This document shows positions 22,198 to 35,414 of a stretch of DNA of 64,000 nt, piece by piece. This DNA comes from Panorpa germanica (lineage: Eukaryota; Arthropoda; Insecta; Mecoptera; Panorpidae). Positions within the stretch are counted from its first letter, which is position 1; each line of letters begins with the position of its first letter. The position numbers and the translations under genes are program-made. Where the stretch lies: assembly GCA_963678705.1 (NCBI GenBank), contig OY783217.1, positions 496,001-560,000 of the forward strand. The letters run 5' to 3'. A model generated the notes under the pieces. That model searched no databases. It was not told where the DNA came from and saw nothing but the letters and a program-made list of their open reading frames with translations.

Positions 22198-23195
22198 AGT
22201 ACTTAATTAAAGTTATATACAATATACAGACTAAAGATTATTTTGTACCAATAAACGACTCTCCGAAAAATAGGATTCTGACAAGGAAAAATTGTTAGCG
22301 AAAACAGTAACTCACAGGAAATTTCCGATGGGGCTCAGACACCGCAGTTGTAACAGGAAGGTAGTCTCTCTGATTGAACAGACTGCTATCTAACTGCTTC
22401 AGCTCTTTACTTCTCCTTTTCAAAATTCCCTCTCGTTCAAAAAAAGATGTTGTTCTAAAAAAATATTAACATAAATTAGTATAATTGCGGAAACAATTAT
22501 AAAAAATATTATAGTAAATATGCAAAAGTATTGGATATAATACTATAAAAAAATTAATAGCTTCAATGATGGACAAGGATGCTACAAAAAAATACTTGGA
22601 TTATAGCAAATATTCAAAAGTATTGAATATAATACTAAAAAAAATATCAATAGCCTCATTAACAACGTTGCTACTAAAAAAATGCTTGGATTATAGTAAA
22701 TATTCAAAAGTACTGAATATAATACTAAAAAAAATGATAGCCTCGTTAAAAATAATGCTATTAATAAAAAAAATACAATTATCAATTTATAATAATAATT
22801 ATATACAAAAAGAAAGATACTGTCTTATTATACTTAAAGATTTTCTTATCAGTGATTATGATCTATAAACAGCTGTGTGCAGGGCTCTGGACGCGACCAA
22901 CATCGATTTAGATTATTCCATGTGTTCTAGAAGCATCCATCCATTCGCATGGCGGCAAAAGATTTCTTTTTTTCTGGTTCGGCGGGCTGTAGTTTTGCAT
23001 CCACCGGACTTGTAGAAAAATTATGTGAAATACAGATGAATTGACGTTCTATCTCGTACTCTTCGGCAATTTTTGGAAATAATCCATCGGCGTAGTGGCA
23101 TCCAGATTAATTGATCTGCATCCAGGTGTAGAATATATAGAAAAAATTTTTGGGCGTACCTCTTGGATATTTATGTGTAGGAATATCTCTTCGAG
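22198..23195 (-). other. Untranslated leader of the LTR element
   Basis: About 1 kb between the primer-binding site and the Gag ATG with no long frame on the coding strand. It contains the tandem array listed separately. Open frames on either strand here coincide with those repeats and are not considered genes. Confidence 0.7.
22505..22790. repeat. About 90-bp tandem repeat in the element leader
   Basis: The block AGYAAATATTCAAAAGTA(T/C)TG followed by AATATAATACTA recurs at about 22513, 22605 and 22695 (periods 92 and 90). TACTTGGATTATAG precedes two of the copies. Three partial to full units. Confidence 0.85.
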
Positions 23196-23196
23196 A

Positions 23197-23213
23197 CCCC
23201 ACACCTGACACCA
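23197..23213 (-). promoter_or_regulatory. Primer-binding site, tRNA-Leu-like
   Basis: On the minus strand the 5' LTR is followed by AA and then TGGTGTCAGGTGTGGGG. That is complementary to a tRNA 3' end of the form CUGACA-CCA. From memory this is the ending of some insect tRNA-Leu isoacceptors. The position is seen directly; the tRNA identity is inferred. Confidence 0.75.
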
Positions 23214-23215
23214 TT

Positions 23216-24038
23216 TGTTGTAAGTATATTTCGAAGGCGGATGTTACACCTGACATCAATGTTGTAAAAAGAGGTCGGATTGTCGTTCTAGAAGGAGATT
23301 ACTCAGCTTGCTAATACATCACGCAGTGTTGCTAGTTACTGGAAGTAGATTCTTTAGTTTGACGATCATCCACCTTCTTGAATTACTCACGTTGATAAGA
23401 ATTAACTCTTTTAAGATGATTAATAGGATTCTTGTTAAGACGGTGTATTGTTGCAATTTGAGAATACTTGAGCGGCCTAAAGTATAACCTCGTTGCAACA
23501 TACGACGGTTGAACAATTAGTATCTTTTAAATACTATTAATACAAACACTTTTATTAAAATATATCATTTATTCGTTGTAATATTATATCTGCGTACTTA
23601 ATTACAATAGTATTTTATTGGATTAATACAGATGCCAGATATAAAACAAAATGTAATTCTAGTGTTATAATTTGATTAATAGTTAAAATGTGCTCACTAT
23701 TGAATACTTTGATGTTACAATTGGAGTATTGTACGAACGAAGTACAATTAGTAAACACTTGGTTGAGACTCAGGAGAAGACTGACTTTTTGACTAGCGTG
23801 CAGATTAATATATAATGATTTATTTCACATCACAATGTGCCAATACTGAGTTACCAGCATTAAAACAATATAAAATCTCCACAGACCAGAGTCAATGTTT
23901 ACAAGCGCTAAATACAAATAATTATTTATTACAATATTAATACTAAAATTAAAGATAACATAATATAATTCTTATAAAATAAATAACATTTATATTAAAA
24001 ATAGGAAGGATAAGTACGACTTATGCGTACTTACAACA
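23216..24038 (-). repeat. 5' LTR of the retrotransposon
   Basis: 823 bp and nearly identical to the LTR at 18558. In the element's orientation it is the upstream LTR and should carry the promoter. I could not place a TATA box with confidence in such AT-rich sequence. Confidence 0.95.
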
Positions 24039-24790
24039 ATATATTAAAATTGTTAAATTGTTAATTAAACTTACAATTTAGGCGATTGTCACTAGAAAGT
24101 GCACTAAGAAGCCTCTGATAACTGAAGATCTATGTAGAAGCACAAAGCTATGAGTTATATGTAGAAATTATATTAAAGAAATGTCTTTTTTTATTAAATG
24201 AAGTTGTTTTTTTGCACTGAACGTAAAACTAACCTCAAAAGAAACATGAGTGTTAAGCAATATTGGAATATTAACGAGTTGACAATTATAATCATTCAGA
24301 ATTTAACATATTTAACTATTTTCTACAGCTTGAATCAAACTTGATGATTTTATATTCATTTTATTGTGTGGAAAGATGTCATTGCAATGTTTCGGCAACC
24401 ATTGTTAAACACTACTAAGTAGAAACGTCAGCGCGTACTGGCTACCTGGAAAAAGACAAGGCACCTCGCTACAGAAACAAAACCATAACAAATATTGTAG
24501 TCGCAATTTCGCAATTGTGTTTATAAATATTTACGCGCATATTTTAAAATTTTAAATAATGAATTTATAAATATTTCTTGTTTTTAATTTTTAATACATT
24601 TGTTGATAATTGTAATAGATTTTTATATAGTTTTGCATGTGTTTTAACAAGTATTTTTTGGAATGAAAATTCATTTTTTACAAATGATATCTTTAAGATT
24701 TAAATAAAAGAAACGAGTTGTTTACGTTCTGTTGTAAATTATGTCATCTTTTAGAAGATACGTACAAAATAATTTTAGCCTAATATGTCT
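24039..24790. other. Gene-free AT-rich stretch
   Basis: No feature recognised downstream of the LTR element. Confidence 0.45.
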
Positions 24791-24962
24791 CTTCAGGTTC
24801 GATTCCAGGATTGATTGTGACCATAAAAACTTTTTAGACAGCAGTGTAATTCACATATATGAGGTCACAATATTATAAAATCTGCCAACATAGTAGGAGG
24901 TCGTCGGTGATAGAACTCATCATTGAAAATAGAAAGACGTTAAACAAATTAAATTTTGAAAA
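24791..24962 (+). mobile_element. tRNA-derived SINE-like repeat, copy 4
   Basis: B box CAGGTTCGATTCCAGGATT, then the shared body (TCTGCCAACATAGTAGGAGG, TCGTCGGTGATAGAACTCAT) and the end GACGTTAAACAAATTAAATT. The A-box half of the head is not clear. Confidence 0.7.
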
Positions 24963-25462
24963 ATGAGTTCTGTTAACGAATAGATATATGTACTATTATC
25001 TCTTTCAACACAATGGTGTATTGATAAACATTAAAATAAAAGTGTGCTAACGCGAAACAGCTAGTCGTCTATTGTCAAGATTGGCATACATTGCAAAATG
25101 TTTGTTATGGGAATGTACAATACACAGGAAAGAAATGAAGTGACTTTAATATCAGTTACAATTACGATGTTGCATTTGAGTTGTATTTCATTTCAAGGAT
25201 TTGATCCCATGTCTATTCTTCGTGTAACAAGGCTCGCGCCGCGTATGCCGAGGGAAACCGCTAGGCTCGAACTAGACGAGAGACTTACAACTTTAAATTA
25301 TAGCCGCACCCATAGTTTTAACTCTTAATAGTCATAAAATCGTTTGTAGTTACCAGAGGTGTAGCTTAGAAGTGATGATTACATAGATTTATTGATATGG
25401 TTCTATTGACAGATTATTTGTGAGTTCGCGGTCCGATGAAGTTTGTATTACGTGTTTTTTCA
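24963..25462. other. Gene-free stretch
   Basis: A plus-strand open frame of 76 codons (25098-25328) has an Arg-rich end (APRMPRETARLELDERL). I see no splice sites, domain or start context to support it, so it is not called. Confidence 0.35.
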
Positions 25463-25868
25463 CCTCATTTTTTAGTGGTCGATTTTTCAATTGTTGATTG
25501 AAATTGATGTTAATAAACGTGTATTGGCGTGTATATTTTATTAAATATCTAAATGTTGACGGAGATATAGCAATTAAAAAATCGAATTGTAGTTTTAGCG
25601 CTAGAAATGGTCGGCTATATTTCTATGACGTGAAATACATTTTAACGACAGTTATTTGTTGATTAGGTCAGTGCTGTGGTAATGTTTTGTAGCTGTTGGT
25701 AGTCGAAATAATCAAGTCAAGTCAAAGAATAATAAGTTTTTATTTTATTTAATCCTGTTACGACAGACATAATATTGAAATGTTATTGTTCTTTGAAATA
25801 ACTATAAATAATATTTTGATATATAAATACATATAGCAGAGATTTATGAGCTGTAAGGTTGGCTGACC
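25463..25868 (+). mobile_element. Miniature TIR transposon, family A, copy 2 (truncated)
   Basis: Matches copy 1 (26-566) in inverted orientation over most of its length, from CCTCATTTTTTAGTGGTCGA to AGCTGTAAGGTTGGCTGA. The terminal GGGCTTGTGT is missing on the left and the last part is missing on the right. It keeps a central block (CGCTAGAAATGGTCGGC) deleted in copy 1. Confidence 0.75.
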
Positions 25869-27594
25869 AGTGCACGCACTTGTAGGAGTAGTCATACAAA
25901 GGATACTGAATACGATGCGTGCAATGACGTCCATGTTGATCAGTCGGCGCATACATACATTCTGCACACATTCATTCGTGAACTACATCCAGCTCTGGTT
26001 ACATTTTTTCCCCTTATAAATCGTGGGCACAGAGAACATGTCTATTTAGCTTGGAGCGAGATGTGATGTGAGATAGATATCTTGAAAATGAAGGCTGAAA
26101 AGTGAAGACACTAAAATACACCTAAACAGTCAATAAAATATAACAAGAAAATAAGATTAATGCGTGATTCACAATACAATTTAAATATTTGTGTATATTT
26201 CCCTCTCACTAGACATGTACAACAATATTACAACTGGAGAACGTACAAGCTACAAATTAAAGTTATAATAATTAAATTAATAAATACATATGTTAAAAAA
26301 CATGTTATTTATATTGGATTGTACCCCTACTAAATATTGAATATGCAAACTCAATTACAGAAGTTTTATTAGTTGGAAATGATACCAAACAATGTTTGAC
26401 AAACATGAGTACATGGAGATCGATGCAAGTATGTGTAGTGTGTAGTCTATAGAAATCAAATTGTGTGGAAAACATATATTAAAACAAAATGTAAATATTA
26501 AATTAAAAAAAACATAAATAATAAAATGTGATTGATTCGATAGTTAATTAAATATTTAAACATTTTTTGCTGTACATGGAATTTTGTGAACATATTAAAT
26601 GAAGTTTGAAAATAATTACAGAGGGAATATACCCCTACTGGTAATAATAATTTCCCCACCACTGTTTTTACATACAATAATATTAAAACAAATCTAAAGA
26701 TATGTAACACAGCTTACCTATAAACAAATTATTACATCCCCTTGGGGAATTCTGTTATTAAATTCTGTTGTAGATTGATTTTAATTTAAGGGGTTGGTGT
26801 TCCCCTTTCTCTCCGTGCTCTGATGCTACGCCAACCCTTTGGCTTCTCAGTGCTACCCTCCTTTCCCCACCCCGTCGGTCGGTCTGTGTTTTCCCGTGGA
26901 TTGTCATACGGGGTACATATAATCAGACTGTTGTGTGTTAGTAATTTGAAAATACAAAATTTAATTTAGTTTTATTGTATGTTTGGAACTGTTCAGTGTA
27001 CATATTTTTGTATATGTATGTGTATTTATGCTGTACCATATATAGTGCTCTAAAACTATGAATATAATTGAAAATTGTAAAAATGCAGGGTGAACTCTGC
27101 AGAAACGAAAGAAATTTCATTTTAAGGAATTTGTTAGATTGTTGTTTGTAAAGAATTTTTCGTAGTAGTGTTATCAAAAATAACTTTAGTTTAATTTATT
27201 TATAGATGGAATTAGGAAAACTAAGAATAAAAAGCTTTTGAAATTAGGAAACGCTAGCTACCAAAACACGGTGACACAAAGCGTAACGAATATAAGTGAC
27301 TTACGTACAATGATCAGAGCAGACGACACCGTAAACTGTCCTCTATAAATATCTGTATACGTGTATTCGTATTGCACAGTAGATGCGCAGGTGTTCGATC
27401 TTATGTCTTCTGCGGTGACTTCTCTGGCTCGGTACGGATATGTGTGTGTACGTGATATTTCCTAAAACGTTAGTAACAAATTAGTTTAATTAAAATAAAC
27501 AAATTTGTAAAACAATCGTGAGTTAGATACATAAACTCTCTATCCAACAAAATTTTAATCATTAAATTATCATATACGTATACTTAATGAGATA
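25869..27594. other. Gene-free stretch
   Basis: AT-rich. A GC-richer segment at about 26790-26920 (CCGTCGGTCGGTCTGTG) has no frame I can support. A TATA-like CTATAAATA occurs near 27345, without any downstream exon recognised. Confidence 0.4.
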
Positions 27595-27660
27595 CAGGGG
27601 CGTCCTTTGCCATTGCGAGGCCCTTACAAGGCTTCTTGCCACCCCAAAAGGCCGCCTCTG
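27595..27660. mobile_element. 66-bp hAT-type MITE, family C, copy 1
   Basis: The ends read CAGGGGCGTCCTTTG and, reverse complemented, CAGAGGCGGCCTTTTG. They are flanked by 8-mers ATGAGATA and ACGAGATA (27587-27594 and 27661-27668) that differ at one base. An 8-bp duplication and CAGRGG ends place it in hAT. It is little more than two ends joined together. Confidence 0.8.
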
Positions 27661-28420
27661 ACGAGATATAAGCGGAACAAAACTATACTGGATTGAATTT
27701 GGATTGAATCCATTGTCTCAACACCTGAATCTGTCTGACGATGGGACCACAAGAGGATCTAAAATTACACAAGCCCGCACAGCAAAGAGGCCTGGATAAT
27801 AGGCAAAATACACTGGATACAAATCTGTCTGTCTCTGCCTGGAGCGACAGGATTTTTCCTGCAAATTATCACAAAACTCTGTATAGAAAACTCAAAATAT
27901 AAACATTATCTGTCAAATTATGTATTTAATTTTGACAGGCGAATTGATTTTAAGCGAGTTAACATCAATTAATAAGTTATTATCAATCAATTTCGTTATC
28001 AATTCAGTATTTAGATGTGGTATCTATTTTCGATACTGCTTCTCTGGAATTTCATCGGAAATTCCAGGAATACGAAGTCACCGTTAAGAGGGAACAGTGC
28101 CACACAATTAATATCTTTAATTTGAATTTAGTATAAAGAACAGAATGAATTAAATACAATATTTTAAGAGTATGTTGAATTTCCATTCCAGTGGTTACGA
28201 GCCTCCTTAAAAGCATTGACAGTAATAGGAGCATTATGTATTTAATCTATGTATAATATAAACTAATTAAAAATAAAGTACAAGTAATTTGCCTAGGCCT
28301 AAAATATAAATAAGATCTCGCCGTTAACATATGTGCGTTATTATTCTAATATTTACCAGGTTTGAGTCACTGTTCCAGTGTTCCAGTGCTTGTATTCGTT
28401 AGGTGGTAGAAAATATAATG
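27661..28420. other. Gene-free stretch
   Basis: No feature recognised apart from AT-rich sequence. Confidence 0.4.
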
Positions 28421-28581
28421 CAGGTATGGTGTTGGCAACCTACTTTCCACGTTCTGGCATAAAAATGAAGACAACGTATCTCTTCAAAGATATGTCATCC
28501 ATAAATTAAGTCACACAAAATATATTTTTTTGTCATTAATAATAGAATGTATCTATTGTTACAGTAGGTTGCCAGACCCTG
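28421..28581. mobile_element. Possible hAT-like MITE
   Basis: Inverted ends sharing TGGCAACCTACT: CAGGTATGGTGTTGGCAACC on the left and CAGGGTCTGGCAACCTACTG (reverse complement) on the right. No matching 8-bp flanks. Confidence 0.45.
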
Positions 28582-31500
28582 ACGTAGGCTTTGTAGCCTA
28601 GCCCGTAGTCCGTAGCGATATAGGTTACAGGCACGAACACAGGAGGGCCCCGTGATACAGTACAGCACAGCATATGTGCACGGTAAACACTAAAACAACT
28701 GACGTGAGCGCCCTGTGTATTATTTCAGTCGTGTACAAGTATATGAGAGTACAGTACGAGTATATGACGAGGCCAGGACGAGAGTAGAGGCTTATGAACG
28801 ATTAATTAGGTTTTGTTAATTGATTCCATGTGCTGTGTTCCCCGTCATATGTGAGGAAGTTTAATTAGATATGCCTCTGAATGTGTATTATATATAATAG
28901 GAGTACTACGCATAATAATAATAGCAACCAAATTACGAGTATATTAAAATAACAAAAATTATGTGCTCGTTATTATTTGATTAGATCAATTAATTATACT
29001 ATAATTAATAATATATGTTCTAGGATCTGGAGGCGTATAAATTACCTGTGGTCATTTTAATACAAAATTTCCTAGGCAATAGATAGCAACAGATAGAATC
29101 GAGTTCTCTTGGCAAAGCAACTCTTGCAATGCATGCCAATGTCAGTTGTATTCACAGCTGTCTTTACATACACCATCCCTCTAGTTTCCTTTCTCTTCGA
29201 AGAAGTGTTATTCAATAAAGACATGAAGGAGAATGCACCGGATCCCCAATAATTGTCCGGTTTCTTCCATTCATTTAACAGTGCTATTTAAATAAATATA
29301 AATATATTTAGCAGTGTATAACATTGTATATTTTATATTTTGTAAACTGTAAACCGTATCTCTCACATTACACATATCATATGTATTTGTATATATACAT
29401 ATATAGGCGGTAGGCGGCAGTAGGCACCGTCTGTTCTTGATTAGATTCTGTTAATTAATTCCATCCCTTGTTAATATTTTTTTACGAGGGGTTGCTTTTT
29501 CACATATCCAGAGTTTATATAACGTTAAAATTCTTATCGTTTAAAATTAAACATTATTAAAAACCATACGTTGCCTTTATACGTAGGGACGAGTATGTGG
29601 ACAGGACAGGAGTGCTCCTGTGCTCCTCTGTTATGTATTTTATTTTATTTTTAAACAAACTCTCCTCTGTGGAGCTGTAGGTAGACCTATGTGTGTATAT
29701 GACAAGTCTGTAACAAAATATAGGTATTTGTTTTTCCAGATAGCGTTCTACAATTTTACCCTTCTCCTTCATATACCCCCTATACCTTTACTCATATTGT
29801 GTGTGATGGTATTAATTGATGTTTTTGAGAGTACACTCCTAAATAAAAACTATTAAAATCTAATTTCCTTTTTTTACGTTTTATTTTCCCATATATATAT
29901 TTTTTACTTTGAACACCTGCTATTTGGGTTCTTTGTTAATTGACTGACCTTTTATTTTGATAATGGTTTTCGTATTTGTTTATTTTAGAGATTCGTTTTC
30001 TTTTTATTTGTAAAATTGTAGTTAACAATTCAATTGCATTGTAAAATTGTTTAATTACTTAACACCGGTCGCCAAAGGGTTCTTAAAGTATAATTGTGGA
30101 CCAGCACAGTTTCGTTGGCTATGAGGCAATTGTAACTAGATAAAAATGCGGCCCTAGTTCTTTGTGCTCACCCGAAATTAATACATATTACAATACGTAA
30201 CAAAACGACACTTCTTTATGTACTGGGTTGGAACGGAACATACAAACACGTCCCTTGTTTCAAGTCACAGTTTTGGAAAATTGTGGTGGAGTGAGGTTGT
30301 GTTTGGTTCGTTATATTTACCGTAAAGAACGAACTCGTAAAGAGGGAGTGGAAGAAAAAGAAAGAGAAAGGTTTAATATGACGTAGCACGTTCCAATTTA
30401 AATCTACCCCTTTTTTGAAGCTGTAAAACAGAAAATAATATATGGTATTTAAAAGGGGTAAATTGAATTCAATGCTTACGTATACGAGTAGGAGGTAGGA
30501 TCCTCACCGAACCTGCTAAGGAATGTACGCCGTATGGGGAAATACCCCGTGCCCGTATGGGGAAGTTTAATAATTATATGATACCCGATACAGTTATTTT
30601 TGTAGAATGAACGTAACATATTTATTTAATTTTTTAATTAAATTTTAATCAATATTTGCTATTATTTTATTAAATCGCTTTTGGATTTTGGATAAAATAA
30701 ATCGTTTGTTTCGTATGTATGAATACGAGGGCGGTCCTGAAAGTAGTGGGAGGCATAGGATGTGATATTTAAAAAGATTGGAAAATTGTCACAAATAGAA
30801 AATTGAATCCCAGGTAGAAAGCGTAAGAAGATGTAATGTTTTTTAACAGACGCCTACTGTGCTTTTTTTATAACGATTTTAAAACGAATTGTTCTTTCAA
30901 ATTATGAGGAAACGACAATACATAACAAGATATTTCTTTTCATTTACCTTTTAAACTGGCCAACTCGTTTATTTAATAAATCATTCATCTAGTTTTCAAC
31001 TAAATTATTATTTCTAAAACAAATAGCTCTCTTCTACTCTTCTACTCTGTACCTTTTCAATCATCGCCTTCTTCAGCTGGTACTTTGTCGTCACACTTTA
31101 TGTCACACAAGTGGTGCTGGTGATGTTGATACTCTCCTCAAGGAGGTGGTACCTAAGAAATAAACAAACACTTCAACGCCATCCATCGTGCATCGTTCAG
31201 TTTTTGTCAACACGCTGCAGAAAAACTATTGTACAGTAACTACTTTTAACTGCATATTTGCTTCAGCAGTCAGTACTTAAATGTCAACTGTAAATATTAA
31301 CTCTAGACGTGGGTATTGTTAGCAATTAATATTTTTAATTAGGTGCTAAATTAAAGATCGACTTCATGGTCAATAATGAGTGTTCGAGGGTAGACAGCTC
31401 GTTTTACTTCTGCCCAGTTACAATGTATATGTTATTTAAAATTTCAGTAATTTTTTATTAATTAGTTTGCCATCATATTGAACATGCGTATGTCTTTTTT

Positions 31501-34500
31501 GTCGCGTCTCTCACAGTCGTTCATGTGAAATGTCCACTTTATCAGCTACAAATGGCGAATCCACTTGTCGGAATACAAATGAAAATAAAGTTAATGCAAA
31601 CTATAATGTAAGTGCAATAGTTCATTATAAGGAAAGATACTTACTCGTGTCCTTGCATTGGCACATTGATATACATCCTGAATAGAGTATACTGTCAGTG
31701 TGTGTTTACACATTCCGTGATGTTTACAGGTTGAAAAGGACATTCAGTGTCTTGTAGGTCCTGCAAAGATGGAGTTAAGAGTCAGTGGTCAACTTTAGTT
31801 ACTCTTTACCTCTTTTATTCATGTTCTATCACTTGCCTTTGAACTATCAGCAAAGTTTTTGCACTTACTGTGTGTGCTACAAAGAATTTGTAAATGTTTG
31901 ACTGCTGAGTGGTGTGGATTGGATACTCAATAGTAAAGGACATGCTTTAATGAATATTGTATATACTTGCTTTTTGGTAAATCTATATTATCTAACACAT
32001 AGTTATACCTTTGTATTTTTGAGTTTTATATTTTCTGTATATGTTAAGGAAATAAATTAAAATAAAAAATAAAAGCCGTTATATAGAAATTCTATTTTTC
32101 AAAAAGGTTTTAACCGATTTAACTCCTTCATCGTTTAGACTGGATAATTAAATGCAAATTACATAAAATAAGGTACAAATTAATGGCACTCAAGTTAATA
32201 TATACAAAGAATGGTCACCATTCAACATAAAAGACTATAATTATGACCAATTTCACCAAAAATCTCAAAGTAATATGTTATTATGATATTATGTTAATGT
32301 ATATGAAAATGTACCTTTTGCAATATACTTATAAATCGTAGGAGGATCGTAAAGGGAAATCAAACCTCTCAATAACAAGTAGAGTGTGGAGTCGACTAGA
32401 CTTTGAGAAATAACGAAATATATTAAAGGAGCGAGAGCTGAACTGACCACTAAAGATATTAGATCTCGAGGAGTATTGCTTTACGTCTACTGATACAAAC
32501 ACACATGAAGGGTGAGGTGGTGATGGAGTGAGAGGAGGGAAGGGGACGGTGAAGGGTCTTCAAGCACACACATGTGAATCATATGATCTTATAATATATT
32601 TTATAATAAAAATCCAAACGTCAGATATGTATAGGATGATTAAAAATGAATGAACATAACTGTACAACGATTATCTTCACTCGATTTTACTTACGGGTGT
32701 GAACTACATATATTTTACATTAATAACTGGCTAAAGCAAATATACGTACACAAGCTCGAAAACAAAATATTCGATATTAATACACTATTTGCAACATTAA
32801 GCTATTTGCGTATCGAACAAAAGTGGTCCAAAGTCTAATGTCTGGATTAGGGAAGAGTTTTTGTAAATTTAAAACGTGATCATTTATTTTTCGACCTAAG
32901 TTTAAAGTCTGAGAGATATTATCACAGCAGTAATCATCGTTTTCCACCTTCCCTTGTTCTTCATATGTAAAACTGCTTATGTTATCATTCTTTTATTAGA
33001 ATTGTAGTGTACTATTCTTAAGAGCTGACAATTTAGATATTTGTCAACACCCTGTAGAAACATCCATTTCAAACCAGAGCAATATCGGACGTCTATCAAT
33101 CTGTTACACATTCACTCTATGTGTAGCCGTAATATATACGGTCAAGAAAAAGTTATTTCTCATCCATATGGATAAGTAGTGCCACATCGACTACAGCGTG
33201 GGGCGGCACGACGTAGTGCTCCGGTTGAAGCACCCCTCTCAAACTCAAACCTGAAGCCTGTAGGAACGAACCCCGGAGCTGGAGCTGGAGACGGAGGAGG
33301 CAACGTGCAGTGTGTATCATTTATTAAATGGATGAGGAATTTTTTTTATTGTAATATTCGGTTTTTTTTATTAAATTTGTACTTACTCTTATGTTTATCG
33401 CAGCTTGTAACAAATGATACGACGGCAAACTGTTGTGCGAGTATAAATTGACATCGATCCTACACTAACTGCCAGCGCCGTCTTCAGAAAAATTAAAGAA
33501 CCTTTTACTAATTACCACAAAAAGTCTAAACTTATGCTTCTCACTTCAATATAATTGTAGCGGAAATTAAAATTCACTTTTGTATAAAATATTTTGGTTA
33601 ATGACATTTAACCATTTTTCTGGCAACTCTTTGAAGCCTAGATTTGCAGACTCTATGATCCATATCAGGAAAACTGAGCCCAAATTGCAGGTGATCATGA
33701 TTAGTGAAAGAGAACACTTTCCAACCCAGCTTTAAACATTTCCCCGAGTTTCCTGTTGCATAATTTTGTTGGAACAAGATTTCTCTGTGATTTTGACAGC
33801 TTTTCTGCGATTTCTTATTCTGCTTTCATTAGTGGTTGACAATAAAAATCTGAATAGATCATTTTTAGATGCGATTCATTGTCTTTTCACTACGTATAAC
33901 AGATCCACAACAGATCAGTAATTAAGACATGTAAGAGAAACATTCCAGTGAATGCTCTCTTGTTTTTATATGCAATATACTAGTATACATTGAACACTAT
34001 TCTCTATCGGGGACCTAAAACTAAGTCTACTGGTTGATATCGCCTTAATCACACACGTTCAGTTGATTCGCCAACGCATTGGGATGGTATATTTCATCAA
34101 TCCCACTATTCCATACGACGCAATTTGTAGTTGCATTGTACATTGTATTCCGCAGCAGAAGAATCTATTTTCCTTTGACAAAGATCGTTGTCGCGTCGCA
34201 TTCCCGCATTCCCGCGTTCCCATCACCTTTTTCGGTTTTTAATAATCTGGAGTACAATCCTTGTGAGTCTCTACGCCGGACAATGGATCCACTGCAGCCT
34301 CTACGACACACATATGGCGCTACCCTTCAAATATCTGTAACATTAGAGGGTGTAAACTCACCCTGTTGTATTACATTATTACCACTTTTTACCACAGTAT
34401 TTTGTAGCTGATAGAATATTATTTTTTCATTATGTGTGTTACGTGTTTTTTTTTTCACATATGTTTACCTTATTATTTTAACGTTACTTTATTGATAAGT

Positions 34501-35414
34501 TGAGTTTGTTATTGATTTATATTTAATGTTGTCTCTGGTATTCTATCTTATAGAACTGTCAGATATTGTTTTATTTAATTTAGTAGTTGATTCAACTGAA
34601 GACCCAGCTCTTCCTTATACATTAGTTCTTTTTTTGGAAGCTGAATGTTACTTCTAGCCCCACCCCCCTATTGTCACGTCTTGTTACACTTCTCTACTCC
34701 CCTTGCGAGTGAACCAAGCCAGAGATATTGGCATTCAAAGCACCATGAAGTGGAAAAAAACATCTCTCCTAAAAAAATTCTCTCAATTTTTAAATTTTGA
34801 ATTTAAAAATAGAATTAAAGGATTCTTTTAGTTAAAAAACATATTTCCATGTATATATTAAACAAATGCAATTATTAGCAGACGGACTCCAATTGAATTA
34901 CTATGAATATACTCCTACAAATAATAGAGAAGGTAAAATGGAAGGGTTATTTTCATACATACTCGTTCTAGTATTTGTTTATAATTCATTTTGTAATTTA
35001 TGTTCAATAACTCTCTCCTAGATTGGATTGTGTTCATAAATTTACAATCAACAACAAAATTGATTGTTTAATTAACCTCAATAATCGCATTTCCATTTAG
35101 ATAGCTTTTGTGTATGAGAAATTGATTAAGTTTTACAACGATCTGCACTCTAGTACTAGCGGCCCGTATTCTAGCCTGCATGCAACGTCACAACACAGTC
35201 TAGTGTTGGCACGGTGCAGATACACCAGCGTAGACCGACGGTGCACGATGCTGGCTACATTTACAATATACTCGTACACCGCGCTTAGAACGAGAACTAT
35301 ATATTTGGGAGTGTCAGAGGCGAACTTTACACAGGTGATCCGAAAGCCCTCATATTTTCAAAGTGATCCTTTAAGAAAATTTAAGCTGGGTAGATATTGT
35401 TTAAGCAGGGGGTA
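28582..35414. other. Long gene-free region
   Basis: AT-rich intergenic or intronic DNA. Longer open frames at 34079-34411 and 35110-35415 (plus) lack splice sites, domains or coding-like composition. The one compositional exception, at about 33179-33310, is listed separately. Confidence 0.4.
33179..33310 (+). other. GC-rich island, possible exon or untranslated exon
   Basis: About 130 bp that is markedly GC-rich against an AT-rich background. It is open on both strands: the plus strand gives an Ala/Arg/Gly-rich peptide (GTNPGAGAGDGGGN), the minus strand a Pro-rich one (LPPPSPAPAPG). There is no clear ATG or flanking splice pair. It could be part of an untranslated first exon or a captured fragment. 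Confidence 0.3.

Larger units (their letters stand above)
18558..24038 (-). mobile_element. LTR retrotransposon, internally deleted
   Basis: The element reads right to left. LTRs at 18558-19379 and 23216-24038 differ, as far as I can see by eye, only by one base change and one indel near the start. The insertion is bounded by ATAT on both sides (18554-18557 and 24039-24042), a 4-bp target duplication as in Gypsy elements. A primer-binding site lies 2 nt inside the 5' LTR and a purine-rich tract abuts the 3' LTR. The internal region is only 3836 bp because pol is truncated, so the element cannot reverse transcribe or integrate by itself. The near-identical LTRs imply recent movement, presumably with proteins from a complete relative. 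Confidence 0.95.

Noticed and set aside
22566..22868. 100-codon plus-strand frame and its antisense partner
   Set aside because: Produced by the 90-bp tandem repeats of the retrotransposon leader, on the strand opposite to the element.
26780..26835. Possible miRNA-like hairpin (GGGGTTGG against CCAACCC)
   Set aside because: The stem is only about 11 bp with a large unpaired loop, too short for a precursor.
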